Origin: Liolophura sinensis
Taxonomy: Eukaryota > Mollusca > Polyplacophora > Chitonida > Chitonidae
Assembly (NCBI RefSeq): GCF_032854445.1
Contig: NC_088302.1
Location: 8,987,338-9,051,337 of the forward strand
Direction: 5' to 3'
Length of the DNA stretch: 64,000 nt
Below, one piece after another: positions 22,801 through 35,879 of this stretch. The translations under genes and the position numbers were made by a program. The notes beneath the pieces are model-generated. The model had not been told where the DNA came from, did no database searches, and saw only the letters and a list, made by a program, of their open reading frames with translations. Positions within the stretch are counted from its first letter, which is position 1. Each line of letters starts with the position of its first letter.

Positions 22801-24860
22801 AAATGCATCACCATGTACTGTTCTGGTATGTATCGATTCGGCGGTCGGTGATTGAACTATTCTTTAGTGGGGTGTTATATCATAAAGAATATAATACTAG
22901 CATGGCTGTCCATATAAAAACTGGAGTCCCTTGTTATCTCAGTGACCTTAGGCGAGTGTTTACCGTTCAGTGAGATAAATAAATTAATAAGTAAATTGAA
23001 AAAGAGACACTCCACATATGCCCAAGGTGCCTGAGGTTTAAAGGATTTGTGGTTCATTTATAATACATTTAAGTTATATACAAGATTAAACACACATTTC
23101 CAAATGAGATAATGCGGAAAACGCCAGTTCTTGGCTGAAGGTGATCCGGATTATAAATCAGTGCTGATCTTCGTTAGAAACTACCGGCCGTTATCAACCT
23201 TTGTGTACATATTTAGTCCTGTTTGAGAGGAGGGCATATCTCGCAGATACAGACCAGTTCCTCTACCGTGTCGTTATGTTAGATTTTCAACCTTCTGGCG
23301 CTCTGTGTACAGATCATGCGGGTTCATTTGTGCCACGTCTCTCCTATATACATCTATGATCATATTGCCCTCGATATTCTGTTTTGATGACATGTGGTCT
23401 GGCACCAGTGTATTGGTTTGACTGGAATCCTGCCTGAATACATGTGTGTGTTTGTGGTTAGCTGTGAAATTGCCAGAGGCTAATGTATAACAGACGCTAA
23501 TACAAACATGTTCATATTTGGTCGACAGCAGCGTGCAGCACTGCTTCTGTCTACCGGCACGCTTTCATTGCACAATGATCACGTTCATCTGTAAGGGTCA
23601 TTCCAGAAACGTTGGAGTGAAATTCCTTCTCAAGCATGATCGTGTAAATTGAACGTTAATCACAGATTTAGTCCCGTATAGTCTATCAAACATGTGCCCT
23701 TTAGGAGTCTCTCGAAAGATACTACAATAAACCAAAGAAAAAAAAATAAGAACATTTTTGTAAATAAATGAAAGTGATTTCCTTGACACACAACGTTGTT
23801 TGGAGACTTGTTCAACAGACAGTTTAATAATTTATCAGAGAGTAGCTAGTGGCTTTATAAATATTCGTTTTACTTGATTCGACCTTGATGCTTAAAGAGC
23901 GTTTTGCAAAGTCTTGACTGTGTCTACTGTAGCTTGTGTATACATACTAATTGTACCTAGACTCCCACTGTAGCATACATGTCCAAGTGAAATTCACTTC
24001 ATTATGTCGCTACCAGACATTGGTATCCCCTGTGGTCAAATTGGAACAGAGTGTGAGATCAACTGAAGCGAGGTTGTGTTTACTTAATTACAACAGAAGA
24101 TGGGGAGGGTATAGCGACACCAATAGTAAGTAATCACGGCGCACATACAGCCGTGCTGTTCTGGACAACACGAGAACCTCTGTGCTTTAGTGGCGGAGGA
24201 GTCGAACCAAATGTTCAACATGATGATGATTAAATAAACCAATCGTTTAGCCAGCAGACACCACCAAGTTAATCAATGAAGAATTGCTCAGTCAGTCAGC
24301 CAGTTTATTTGTAAAACCGGCCGGTCACTCTGAAGGTGGATAATTCTGTCATTAAATGAAACAATAAATCGATATGTATTTCTGATTAGTGAGCTTTATG
24401 ATAACGTGCTACAGTTATTAGCTCTTTATTACTTTCATCAAAACAGAAGCATTTTTTGTTATATTTCTGTGCGTTGAGAGTTATTTCTTAAAGGAAAATA
24501 TGATCAATGTGTGCGCCTTCTGTAATAGAGAGCTGTAAGAATATGTAAAAAATCTCGATTCAACGTAGCTTATCAAAATTGAAACGGGGAGTCATTAGCA
24601 ACCAACCAATCAGTGAAAAAACAGGAGATTTATTATCACAAGCACCATAACACATTTTCTTCTTGATTACCTTTTCACGCCATATGAAAGTATTTATCAC
24701 TAGTACGATGGCGGCCAGTACGTTCAGTGTATTTGGGTGGAGTCTCCAGACGAAACTACGGGCGTTTTACAAGATATACTTTTTTCCAGAGTGACATGTC
24801 TTAATGACATGTAGTTTTCATTGTGAAAACATGTGAGACGATGTCTATGTCGTTATTATT
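19835..24860. other. Long gene-free stretch
   Basis: Mostly featureless AT-rich sequence. Items seen: a 142-codon minus frame (20081-20509) with no known domain; a run of ten G at 20418-20427; and a slightly GC-richer patch around 21420-21900 containing the possible start exon listed separately. Confidence 0.4.
21592..21798 (+). CDS. Speculative: possible first coding exon or chance open frame
   Basis: The ATG is in favourable context (ACACAATGGCGG) and opens a 68-codon frame starting MADSANALSRSTLSALVRNR, rich in Arg and Ser. The surrounding 400 bases are more GC-rich than their neighbours. A 112-codon frame lies on the other strand over the same bases (21572-21910), which weakens the case. 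No domain is recognised and no strong splice donor is visible. Listed only because animal genes often begin with an ATGGCGG context. Confidence 0.12.
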   Translation: MADSANALSRSTLSALVRNRKGTGKVLDRKTRARLRSFPIRVVQFDLPCIQLTRIRTRRINYSKLHYR

Positions 24861-24865
24861 TAACC

Positions 24866-24935
24866 GGATTTACGTGTAACCATTTGCCACCTGTTAGTGT
24901 CGTCTCCACTCTGGTTTTGCTCTCTATACTGTAAT
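24866..24935 (+). repeat. Dispersed repeat R1, copy 2
   Basis: TTACGTGTAACCATTTGCCA, then GTCGTCTCCACTCTGG, then TTTTGCTCTCTATACTGTA. This copy lacks a few bases between the two halves compared with copies 1 and 4. Confidence 0.65.
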
Positions 24936-24939
24936 CTTT

Positions 24940-26370
24940 TCTATGTGACAATAATGGAGAGTAAGCGATCTCCGAAATTCATGTAACACTACACTAGAAA
25001 GTTTATTACCACTATGGCCAGGGAACCAATGGAAGCCTTAACACTACACCACGTGTTTCTATACTTATTCCTAGATCTCCCATATGTCAAAGCTGTGTTT
25101 GCAGATCAATATTAAAACCGTCTATCTGCTTTCATAGCTCGTACCTAAATTAATCTGTATACCTTGTATGAAGGAACCTATACTGTACAATCAGTCATAA
25201 AGATCAAGTGGTATTGTAATTCATGCCAGTGAACAATAGGTCTGTACTCAACTATATCCAGAAGAGACTGTGACAATCGCTCTCATCAGATATCGGTAAT
25301 AAAGTGAAAACAAATCTCATAATTAGTCAAAATAATGGTTTAATACTCAGACAGTACATTTCACTACCATTATCAAATGAAACGGGTCTACAAAGAAATC
25401 TGTTGATCTTGTTGAAACAAGTATTCGACTGTTCCTTAAAATAATAGCTTAAGCCGGAGAAAATGCACGCTTCGGCCAGTGCAAGGCAGAAACGTGTTCT
25501 ATTGTATCGTCATTACGAAACCGTACTTCGCCTCTTCGGCATATTGAAGGAACTCGACAGGCAGGCCCCAGTTCCTTACCATCTTCACCACGTTTAATTA
25601 TTTCTTCTTCCACTCAAGTTAGCCTACTGTATATGGAAAAATAATTAGCAGCTTCCCAGAGATGCCGCAATTACAGTTTCTTCATTTCAAATAAAAAAAC
25701 AAATCTATTTAGATAATACTATACAAAGCAGAATGTGGAAACGTAATTGGAAAACTGCAATTAGAAAAAATACACCCTCGTTTATTAAATTAATTAAGTT
25801 ATAATGAAATCTTTTTGTGAACAGTATCGACTGTTGTCGATGTTGTATGCAGACTACAGAGGTGAGAAAGAACCTGTTGAAACCATTTCAACTTATATCT
25901 GTGCGGAGAACGGCAATACACTACCACTGAAGATGTTTATGGTTTATCTTGTAGTGTAGGGCGAACGCAGTAATATAGCGGTCTATGATGTGTCATAAAC
26001 TATTGCGGGGTCATCAAACTGCTGGAGGCTAGGGCCACTTTGATTAAACTTTGCACCAAGGCGTTTCTCGTAAATAGACATGATCTGTGATAGCGCCCCA
26101 AAAGCTTGCCTGTTTTATAGCGGGAAATTGCTTCACGAAGGTGGATGGACGGCTCATATCCTAGGCTAATACGCGCAATGTTAGGAAGAAAGACGAGGAC
26201 GAATATTTTGTACTGTTAGCTGCTAAGGTTGATTCTACGACCACTTGTGTGACAGTTTGAACAAATGTGTGCCCAGAAGCAGACTTTGGCTTAAGTTATG
26301 AGGTTAGGTACCTGCAGAGATTCTGTTGTTTACCACGAGCATTCTCCTCTCCTTCACCCATAAAATAGTA
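24940..26370. other. Gene-free stretch
   Basis: No open frame reaches 60 codons and no repeat is recognised. Confidence 0.45.
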
Positions 26371-26374
26371 GTCG

Positions 26375-26510
26375 TCATATGAATGAAAATTTTTTGAGGG
26401 TGGCGTTGAACACCAAGTAAATAAACAAACTAAGAGACAAACAAATAAATAAATTTGATTGATATATTTATTTATTTGATTAGTGTTTTACGCCGTACTC
26501 AAGAATAAAT
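26375..26510. repeat. Two facing family-A SINE tail fragments
   Basis: A diverged plus-strand tail (GGCGTTGAACACCAAGTAAA, 26375-26440) is followed by a minus-strand tail (ATTTGATTAGTGTTTTACGC then CGTACTCAAGAA, 26455-26507). AAATA repeats lie on both sides. Neither has a body or head. Confidence 0.6.
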
Positions 26511-29500
26511 AAATAAATGAATAAATAATGAAAGGTCATTATGTCATGAATTTCGGAGCAAAATCTCAGTGAAATTGTTTTTTGAAAATAGTGCCTGTTC
26601 TTTCTTACAGTAGTTCACACTTTTTAAAAGATTTTGATGCTGTTTAATGCCACGTTGAAGAATTTAACAATGTATAAGCAGAGGAGTTTTTCTAAATTGC
26701 CTGGCCGAGAATGTGACTGAACCTGCATTTCGGGCGACTACGCTGTTGAAAGGCCTATAGTGCTATATTGGAAAAGTATATGTTTAGAATACATCTTGTT
26801 CTATCGACCTGAGTTCTTGGTTTTAAAGTTCAAATAGCAGTGCTCTCCTGAATATTGCTTCTTAACGCTTAGAATTTCTTGTTTTTTTTTCGATGTATAT
26901 ACATCGTATAATTAACTTTCATTGTTAAAGACCACCTCATCCATTTGCCGCCGAGCTGAATCACACATGTACTCTGCCTGAGAAGATGATAAAGAAAAGA
27001 TCGTGATATAGGTCCGCCAAAAACTGGCATTATTTAGCAAATAAAGTGGGCGGTTTTTCTCCAAGGAGCTCAGATGGTCAGTTTTCCAATAAAGAATTTG
27101 GAACAAAAAAAAACCATCATAACCCCGATAGTGAATTTATTTAGCGAGGATTGATCCTGCGGGCAATGAGAGGCTGCGATGATAGCGGTCGGAATTACAC
27201 GCCAATAATTCCAGTCTGCTATTATATCATAAACCGAGTCGTCGGCCACGAGGGCCTCGGGTTCAAACTACCGCACATTACTAATAGCATTAGCCGTGGT
27301 AGAAGCGGGCTTATATAGCCAGAGTCGTGGTGCGTGCAGCGCATTGTTAGGGATAGCGGCAAACAGGCGAGAGGTCTAGCTCGGAGGCTGGCTCACATAC
27401 TCAAACCTGGGAATACGATGCCAGTCGTGTCCTTTTGAATTTAAGGTAAGGATTGCGAACAACATTACTAATCTCTGATAGGTAATATGCACAATAATTC
27501 ATTTGCGATGATAAAATCATGATTTTCGTAGATTTTTGTTTTTTCATGTGCAGATTTTTTGCGGATTTTAAGTCTCTTTTCTCAAATGGTCAAAGATTTA
27601 GTTTGCGTTTTGAGCATTAGCTGCTGGTATCTGTGTTGTAGGAAATTGTTTCACTTTCTTCCATCGTTTTGTAACATTTACCTTTTACTTGTAGGCCATT
27701 TTAATAGATTCGTTTTTGAACAACCTTACTTCAGACTTACTTCATCCACAATGTGGCTGCAATGTTACCAGAGTTGAGTTAAACGATAACCATCCATTTA
27801 CATATTCTTTAACTCAGAGCTGCAACAGCTTTGTTACCGGAGTTCGACTTTCAGCTGTATTGTTTTGCCTTTATGACAATGTTTTTCAAACATGGTGTAT
27901 ATCTTACAGCCACCTTCCTTAATGAAAGTGTGAACCAGTCGGTACGTCATACTTGAAAAAATGAAATAGTTATATTCTATAATCTTCGGTAATTGTATGC
28001 AAATATGACCATGTAAGGCCCGAGGACAAGAGTCGTGATTTGTTCTAGATGGTTAATGTTTTATTCTTTATGCATTTTTTAAAATTCCTAACTCTGGACA
28101 AAATCAGAACTCAGAGATTTACAGCGGTGTTGTTTTTGATGCCGCATTTGAATGCTTTACCACTCTCCTGTCATCTACCCTCGATTTTGTTCAAAGATTG
28201 TCACAGAAGAAAGTTTTGTGAACAATACTTTAGTTAATATTTCATATGTGTGAATTACGAGTTATTACACCAATAAAAAATAATTTGAGTTGGAAAAACT
28301 TCTTGTGACTTCAAAATACGTGAACACGAGCTATGTGATTTATAAAGCCAATAATGCCATTCAAACATTTGAATGCACTTAACTCAGTTTAAAGAAAAAA
28401 TTTTAAAGCAGCAATCTTTCATAGATTCAATGATCCATCGGATAAACCTTACTTCAGCTTTAGCACTCTTTCACGTTAACTTATTCGAAAATCTTCCAAG
28501 TTCAAATAAATACCATGTTGGACTGAAAAGCAAATGTGTTGAAGCTCTAGGCTAATTACCTCTGCTCAGATCACCACTCAAACATTATCAATCGCTGTCT
28601 TTTTTGTCATATTTTTGTTATATTCAGTTAATAGTGATTTCCACATAATTTATACGAAGGTGATTGTGGTTTGAATGTCACCTGATAAGTTATTGTTTAA
28701 ATGAACAGGAAAAAATAAATAGAAAATTGAAAAAATATAAAGCCCTTGAACTGTAAATCTTCAAACCACCCATGCAATGTACGATGATTAACTTTTTTGC
28801 ATTCGCAAACGATAATTTCGTCTCATCTCAAACAAAATACGGAGGAGGCAGGGGTGAGTAGGTTTTACAGGGCGTATATATGCTTGAGAGTGTTCTCGTC
28901 ACAAGCCAACCGATGGAACATTTGACTTAGTTAAATAATAAAGCTATGTTCGGTGAGGGCCAATTTGTGTATGGATGACTTTTGCGTGCTACAGAGAAAC
29001 ATGTATTGACAGGTAAAAACAAGAACACTGTGAACATTGATTTCTTCTCTTTGTACAGTATATGACCAGCCTTGTGTTTTGTTGGTATGTTTTGTGTGGG
29101 AATTAATATCAATGACTGTGTGCGGTTTGGATTATGTAGTTTGAACGTAATCGGCCGAATTTAACACAATTCATTAGGTCTATTTATATATTTTATATAA
29201 TAGTTCTTCTAAGACATTGTCAAAACTTGCGCAGAGTAAACCACTGTCTTTTGGCAAGATTCTGGCGAACTCTCCCACGTTTTGCTTATGTCATATTGGT
29301 TGAAGACAAGTCAACGAGGAACTTCACGCACAGGATAGTAACGACAAACACGTGTTACTAGTAGGAATAGAAGCAGAGGAATCTGGAAAAACCTCGGTGT
29401 GAGAATAGGAACGATCCTACGTCTCGTGTAACTTGGTGATAGAAACTCCTTAATGGAAAGAGATTGCCCTTATGCTAGGCTTGGAAAAAATTTGTTCAAC

Positions 29501-29525
29501 ACCATCAACGCCAGGGCGTGTTCCA
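26511..29525. other. Gene-free stretch with one GC-richer patch
   Basis: The patch at about 27230-27450 has a B-box-like GGGTTCAAACT at 27259, but no acceptable A box or cloverleaf. Further on, only short frames occur (60-72 codons at 27559, 28049 and 28373, plus). Confidence 0.4.
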
Positions 29526-29529
29526 GTTA

Positions 29530-29630
29530 AAAATCTGATGCAGTTTATTTATTTGATGGATGTCAGCATTATGGTGGGAGGAAATTAAGGCGGGTGGCTT
29601 TGAGCATCACCAAAGAATCTCGGACCCTCG
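29530..29630 (-). repeat. Family-A SINE fragment with internal deletion
   Basis: TTTATTTATTTGATGG joins directly to TCAGCATTATGGTGGGAGGA, so about 50 bases of the usual tail between these blocks are missing. The part further toward the head is no longer recognisable. Confidence 0.6.
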
Positions 29631-29634
29631 GGGT

Positions 29635-31115
29635 CTTGAAAAGAACAGATCGACGTTCCGATTTTGCAGATTTGGTCGTGGACTATGTTGATACAAGTAG
29701 CAATGTAAATTAAGCCTGTTTTGTAGTTTTGACTCGGGCCTGTGTAATACTGACTGGATAATGTTGATACCGATCGCAGTGCGAATTAGGCCTTGTCGGA
29801 CAGCGTGAACTTAAATTACGTTTGAATGAATTTTGATTGTGAATAATGTGGATACATGATATTGTCAGGAGAGACAATATGAAACACAGACTTTTGTAAT
29901 TTTTATAGTTGGCAATTTCACTATTAAACTGACGTTGGCAAAACGTTGGGAAATGCATGTGTTATTTTAACAAACCGTATTACACTTCGGATGTCTTCTA
30001 TAAAGTTCAACCAAAAGAGACGGCTATAGCATCGTACACATGTATGCATTTGTAAATGTTGAATATAAATACAGTACTGTTTGAAGCAAGAGCACAAAGA
30101 TGAAAATATTCAGATATTCTGACATCCCGAGATAAAGCGGATGTTGTGTTTCACTCAAATGAATAACTTTGGTAAAAAATACTATCCATTATGCTGCCGT
30201 CCGATCGTTTCGTCCGATTCAACTCCTGCAGATAGAAAGTCTAGGTTACTGCTTAGATATGGTGCATATCAATGCTTTTATTAACGAGGCCGCATGTTTA
30301 AGCAACCCGAGTGTTCCTAACAAGACTGTTATCGGCGTTGTTGTTGTATACCGCTGTGCTTGTCAGTCCCTGGTAGCACATGCTTCCCAGCCTCAAGTTT
30401 CGATTATAATAGGCCTTTATTCGACACGTCACGGCCACATCACAGTAAAAGGCCTATATTTGACACATCACGGTCGCAGCTCTCATTGAAGCAGAGAAGT
30501 GATGACTGTTGGGCAGATTTGACCAAATTCCTCGTCCGAAATTTCTGTGAGGTTAGGTTTGGCAAGATTTTGTTCGGCCAAGGAGGACCTCAGATCAGTG
30601 TCAGAACGCACTTCATGTAAATATCTAATACAGTTGCGGGAGTAGTTTGTTACAGCGTCTGAGACAAAATTCACCCTCCAAATACGTCTTCACGCTATAA
30701 AGTTTACATTCACAGAATATTCATACCTTTCATTCTTTCAACCTATCACGAGCACAACGTTTCGGCCGCGCGACTCGAAATTCTTTGGTCCTTAATTCCG
30801 GTGTTGTGCCAGCCTCAACAAGGATCTGGTAGATGCCAGACCTCCTGCTTCCACCAATCAAAATAGATTTTATCCTGACTTGTTTTTTTACACAATTCAT
30901 TGAGAACGTAGAAATCAGATAAGAGTAGAATATCAAAATCTCATCATTTTTGACAGAAGGAGTAAAAATGTGACCGACTCTGAGCTGTTCTTTCAGACAG
31001 TACTCGGCAGACAGACTAACAAACAGGCCTACATATTTAGCATATATTCCTTTTTTCAAACTGCACACAAACAAGGACGTCAGAACCTAGGCGACTAAAC
31101 AGACATACATGTACG
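29635..31115. other. Gene-free stretch with a small direct duplication
   Basis: Two copies of an approximately 36-bp segment (AGGCCTTTATTCGACACGTC and AGGCCTATATTTGACACATC) lie at 30411-30478. A 114-codon minus frame (30730-31074) and a 106-codon plus frame (30169-30489) have no recognised domain. Confidence 0.4.
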
Positions 31116-31119
31116 TATA

Positions 31120-31260
31120 CTAACTGTGAACAATAATGGACTTTCCATGTCCATCGCAAGACAAATTTCCAAAATAACGTTCAACACCAACCTGCAAAGA
31201 ACCAAGAAAGTATAGATAAAGTAAGAAATTAGGACGGGCTCATGCTCAGAGAAGCATTCA
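31120..31260 (-). repeat. Reverse-transcriptase element tail, short copy
   Basis: ATGGACTTTCCATGTCCATC, AAATTTCCAAAATAACGTTC and AACACCAACCTGCAAAG correspond in order to the 18870 and 14590 tails. Confidence 0.7.
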
Positions 31261-31838
31261 ACGGAAAGACGGAAGAATTGAATGAGTATACCAAAACGTA
31301 TAACATACTGGTTACTAATTCGTCATAATTCAAAATAATATCTGAATTTGCGCATTGACTGCATTTTTTCTTGAATTCTTAATAGACATTTTGGCAAATT
31401 GTGCATGGTCCTTACATGGAGCCAAATACATATGTCCCGTGTCGTTTGCCGTTATATGCATGTGTACACTGTCGCAATTGATATGTATATGAATACTGGT
31501 GATACATCGTGTTTACCCACCTGGACGTAAAGTAAGCACCCATACGTGCTAAAAACAAACATGACTATGGTGGCCTGTTGTGTACGAGGTCAACCTGATA
31601 GATGTAGGGACGGTTATGTGAAAAGTACAAGCTACGTAAACTTAACTAACGGTAATGTATAACTTGATTTATGGGGTGTTTTTTCCTGTATGGGGTGTCG
31701 ATTTATAAATTTTCAGCTGGTGTTACATTTTGAAATATTCCTTCAAATTAAGGGATAACACGGAAATGTGCTAACGGTATTACACTATGTATGTTGAGTG
31801 TCACCGCACAGTAAATCACAGTATCTGATAAAATGTCT
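31261..31838. other. Gene-free stretch
   Basis: AT-rich, and nothing recognised. It leads directly into the 45-bp minisatellite. Confidence 0.4.
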
Positions 31839-31839
31839 T

Positions 31840-32160
31840 CAGTATCCGCACACTGTATGTCCAGTATCTAGGTAGACTACATCTAGTATCCGCATATTGT
31901 GTTTCCATTATCTAGGTCGACTACATCTAGTATCCGCACACTGTGTGTCCAGTATCTAGCTAGACTACATTTAGTATCCGCACACTGTTGTCCATTATCT
32001 AGGACGACTACATCTAGTATCCGCACACTGTGTGTCCATTATCTAGGTAGACTACATCTAGTATCCGCACACTGTGTGTCCAGTATCTAGGCAGACTACA
32101 TATAGTATCCGCACACTATTTGTCCATTATATAGGTAGACTACATCTAGTATCCACACAA
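31840..32160. repeat. Minisatellite, about 44-bp unit, seven copies
   Basis: Each unit contains CTACATCTAGTATCCGCACA, CTGTGTGTCC and a TATCTAGGTAGA-type block. Units differ mainly by CAGTATC versus CATTATC. More diverged echoes (TAGTATTTACG, AGTATCTACATG) appear at about 32820-32950 beyond the MITE, suggesting the array was once longer and was interrupted. Confidence 0.9.
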
Positions 32161-32166
32161 TACATA

Positions 32167-32426
32167 TGCACACAAAAAATTAATCTGTTAATTTTAACAG
32201 AAAAGCCGTTCTATGGGTGATGCTAGAATGTATTCTGTTCTTGTGGCAAATTATTCTGTTATATATAACACATACATTCTATTAATTCAGCATGACAATT
32301 CTATTCGACTAACAAGATATTATGCTTAATATGGTACAATATTGTGTTAAAATAGCAGAATACATTCTAGCATCACTCAGATAACAGAATTTCTGTTGAA
32401 ATTAACAGATTAATTTTTTGAGTGTA
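32167..32426. mobile_element. MITE-like element with roughly 75-bp terminal inverted repeats
   Basis: The left end (from 32167, TGCACACAAAAAATTAATCT) and the reverse complement of the right end (to 32426, TACACTCAAAAAATTAATCT) remain alignable for about 75 bases, through AACAGAAA and GTGATGCTAGAATGTATTCT. The interior of about 110 bases is AT-rich and codes for nothing, so the element needs a transposase from elsewhere. The target-site duplication is not clear. It is inserted at the edge of the 44-bp minisatellite. Confidence 0.88.
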
Positions 32427-32635
32427 CCGTATTGTTAACTGACTATGTATATAGTCAATGCAGCCTAATGATGCAAACCTCCAAAGCAAGGCTGTATTGG
32501 CCGACTTATATTGGCCAGTTGAAAGTCGTATTGGGCGAGGTCACATTGCAGCGAGTAGCATGACGTCTTAAACGAGGATAGCAAAATGGCTACTCCGGAC
32601 CGTGTTTTTCAAGGATTATCGGACTGATTTAACTT

Positions 32636-32690
32636 GAGGTCATTCCGCTGCGCTAGCACGCTAACTACAAGACCACGGGGTCTACCCACA
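32636..32690 (-). repeat. SINE tRNA-like head fragment
   Basis: On the minus strand, GTAGTTAGCGTGCTAGCGCA and GCGGAATGACC match the head of family A (TTAGCGCGCTAGCGCAACGT in the 3.9-kb copy). Body and tail are absent. Confidence 0.6.
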
Positions 32691-32694
32691 CAAT

Positions 32695-35600
32695 CAAGTA
32701 GTTAAAATTATGTTGTTCGATTGCTTAATAATTGCCTGGGCATTGATCTTCTGATTGCCGATACGGCTATTCTCGGTTCAATATCGAGGCTGTAGGAAAA
32801 CACGTGATAAATGACATATAATCTACATAGTATATTTCTAGTTTGCACACAGTATATTCTAGTATTTACGTATAGAACATATCTAGTTTTCATGCATAAT
32901 ATACCCCAGTATCTACATGTTCGTAGGATTTAATATCTGCATGATATCTGCCATAATCTGTGTGAATTGATATGTTAGTAATTGCTTCCATTGACGTAAG
33001 ATTCCTGACACTCCAAGCCTTGGCACTTTGGTCTCTGGTAAATGATAACGACCTCAGTTTTGTCCGTAAACTGGGTCAGCTGATACAAACATTTCCTTAG
33101 TGAACGTCAGAGGGATGAAGAAGCACGTTATCTATATTACACTCGATAAACAGATCCCGGGGAAGAGACAGGCCGCGGAAAGTCCCAGGGCTTGAGCGAT
33201 GCGTGCTGTCTTATAGCTAACATCAACATACATATACATCCCTTCAGATATGAAAACATTATTTCATCACATTCAAAAAACACCATTCCGTGCTTAAAAA
33301 TTCACATTTTGTTATGTTTTGCTTTCGTACTGACAAGAATTTAAATAGTGACTGATGTTTTCACGGTGTTGGTTTATGTTATTGTTGCATCTTGACGGAT
33401 TTAAAGTGCCGATACCTTTAATCAGTATTTCTGTAGCTGTGCCACATGTCACAAATGCCTCCTATTTAGCGAGATTTCCATAGTAAACCTGCAAAAAATT
33501 AGTGTACCCCTAATCTGTGCAATCGCAATTGATAATTCAGCTAGTAATATTGTAAGTAAACCATAACTGCTCTAACCACCGTAGCACATTTTACGGCTTT
33601 GTACCAGAGGGAAGAGATAACAAGAATACAACTTCCGTTTGATGCCGGGTGCATCGTTGCCGCTGTCACTGATTTCATAAGGAAATTGAGGTAAAATGCA
33701 CATTATTGCTGACTACGACGAGGGTAACATTCAAATCAGTATGCTCAAAATTAATCAGTAAATCAAAACAGTAAATCTGATACATGCATGTACCTTTTCA
33801 GACCACTCACAATAGACTTCACAAACTGTTCTGAGTTTGTTATTAACGAGTGCATTGGTGGTTTACATGCTAAACAAGAATACTGCATATCGATTTTAAG
33901 TTAGCACTAGGTGATTTCAGGACTGTGCATCTGATAACAGCTTTGCTTTGCACTGCGTACCGCGAACACCGGCCAATATACAGCGTGCACAATGGAAAAG
34001 TTGCACAACGTACTTGGCAAGTTACGTAAGAGATCTTGCGTGAGGCAATGCTTGCCTATGTTCTAATTATACACGCAATTTTAGGGTTGAAAGCATATAA
34101 TTATCATCCGTCTCTGTGTATGCTGCTGTGGGTTATTGTGTCAACGTTTGTTATCGCTGTCCAGGCACTATGTGACAGGCATCATGTTATGCAAATTACT
34201 GGTTGAAAATGGGTAAATAAGAGAGATACATTGTGTGTGTTGCATGCAGAACACAGATTCAAGTTGAGCTAATTACGATCAATAATTACTAATAATAAAC
34301 TGATGAGTTATAGTTATATACTCGTTATTTAACCCATTTTCTCACAGAAATGCAGATGTATAAAACGATAATATTTCCATGAAACACCAACTAAATAGGT
34401 TAACTGTAAGAAACAACCCGAGAGAATGCTAAATGCCATATTTGCCTTACTACGGAGCTATGTCGTCTCTGTAGCACGTAGAGTGCTACAATAGATCTGT
34501 CCTTTGCTCCTTGGCATGTTGCAGACTGGAACATTGTGATTTCTCGGTGCGAGTTAAATGTACCAGGTGGGAGCATCATGAATGGTGCATCAAATGTGGA
34601 GTGCCGATGTTCCACATGCAATATTATATCGAATGACACATCATTACTTTTGATCTGTCAGGGTGTAAATTTCCATTTTTCTTTATGTGGCTCGTGTAAG
34701 ACCTGAATGGGATTTGATGGGCAAAAGACGTCACTGGATGTACCATCACTGATAGCTGAACCCCACGTGACGAGTTTCTATCCAAGGCGGGAAAAGGAAA
34801 CTCACAGGTATACTAACAATGTTAATATTCCCTTCCAAACTCCACACAGTGGGCATCTGCGTTTATTGTGATGCTTTCGGTTGCACATTGCAGTATAGTC
34901 TATTGTTTTGTGTCATGATCTAATTATAATAGGCTTCATTTTATTGGAGGGTTTCTGACCCACTAAACAGCGATAGATAACATTCGCAGCTTTATCATTG
35001 GCCAGAATACACAATGACAGTTAATTTGATTGTAGGAGTTACCCAGCGTCTTTGTTACAGTTAACACCGATCGTTGGCGTCATCAGGCAAGGGGTAAACT
35101 ATCAATGGTAGTGTGTTTACACCTTTGTTTAACAACTTGATTCTCTTGTGAGTAAAAGCCACTTTGACACCATGACGCTTAGACACGTGCTCCCTGGTCG
35201 ACCGATTTGCAACAGTGTTTTTGATTGGTTGGAGGGAATGATCAAGTCCAACATTGCATCGTTAACGCTGTCCTGTCTGGTTGACTTAATTTTGCGCTTT
35301 CCTGATGTATATTTTGGCCTCAGCTATAATCTGCGTGCTTGAAAGCCATTGTTTCTTGTTCAGCAACCACCTTACACTGTGTTTGTCTACATTATACAAC
35401 GTCAGTTATCTAACGTTCATCAGGTATCTTCAAGATCCTATCTCTTATTGAAACCGGATATGGTCGTCGTCGCAATATCGCTTCGTAATTTCGCATCATT
35501 GCTTCGTAACCCATGCTCTCATCGCCGCCCAGTGTATCACAGTGTATAACATTGCCCCGACGCCACAAGTATCGGAAGGCTATACCCCAAAAGTACGATC

Positions 35601-35875
35601 ATCTAGGTATCATAATCTAACAATTTTTTTCCTTTTTGAGAAAACCACTAGACATAAGCCGTGGGCTAATGAGCATTTAAAAGTGATGTGGTATTTCAAC
35701 TCTTGACTGGTTACCGGTATACTTGAAAACTTGTTAGGTTGACTATCATCTGGCTTCGGAATGGCAATGTTACATGACAATATAACAAGAAACGTACCGT
35801 CGGAAGGGCAATGTTACAATGACAATATAACAAGATACGTTTGCATAATAAATAAACCAAAGTAAAATAACAAGA
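32695..35875. other. Gene-free stretch
   Basis: No recognised gene. Frames do not exceed 79 codons (34400-34639, minus). Plus-strand frames at 35148-35342 and 35349-35549 lie end to end but show no domain. Confidence 0.4.
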
Positions 35876-35879
35876 ATAA

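Noticed and set aside
27230-27290. Possible tRNA or SINE head from GGGTTCAAACT
   Set aside because: No acceptable A box at the right distance and no cloverleaf.
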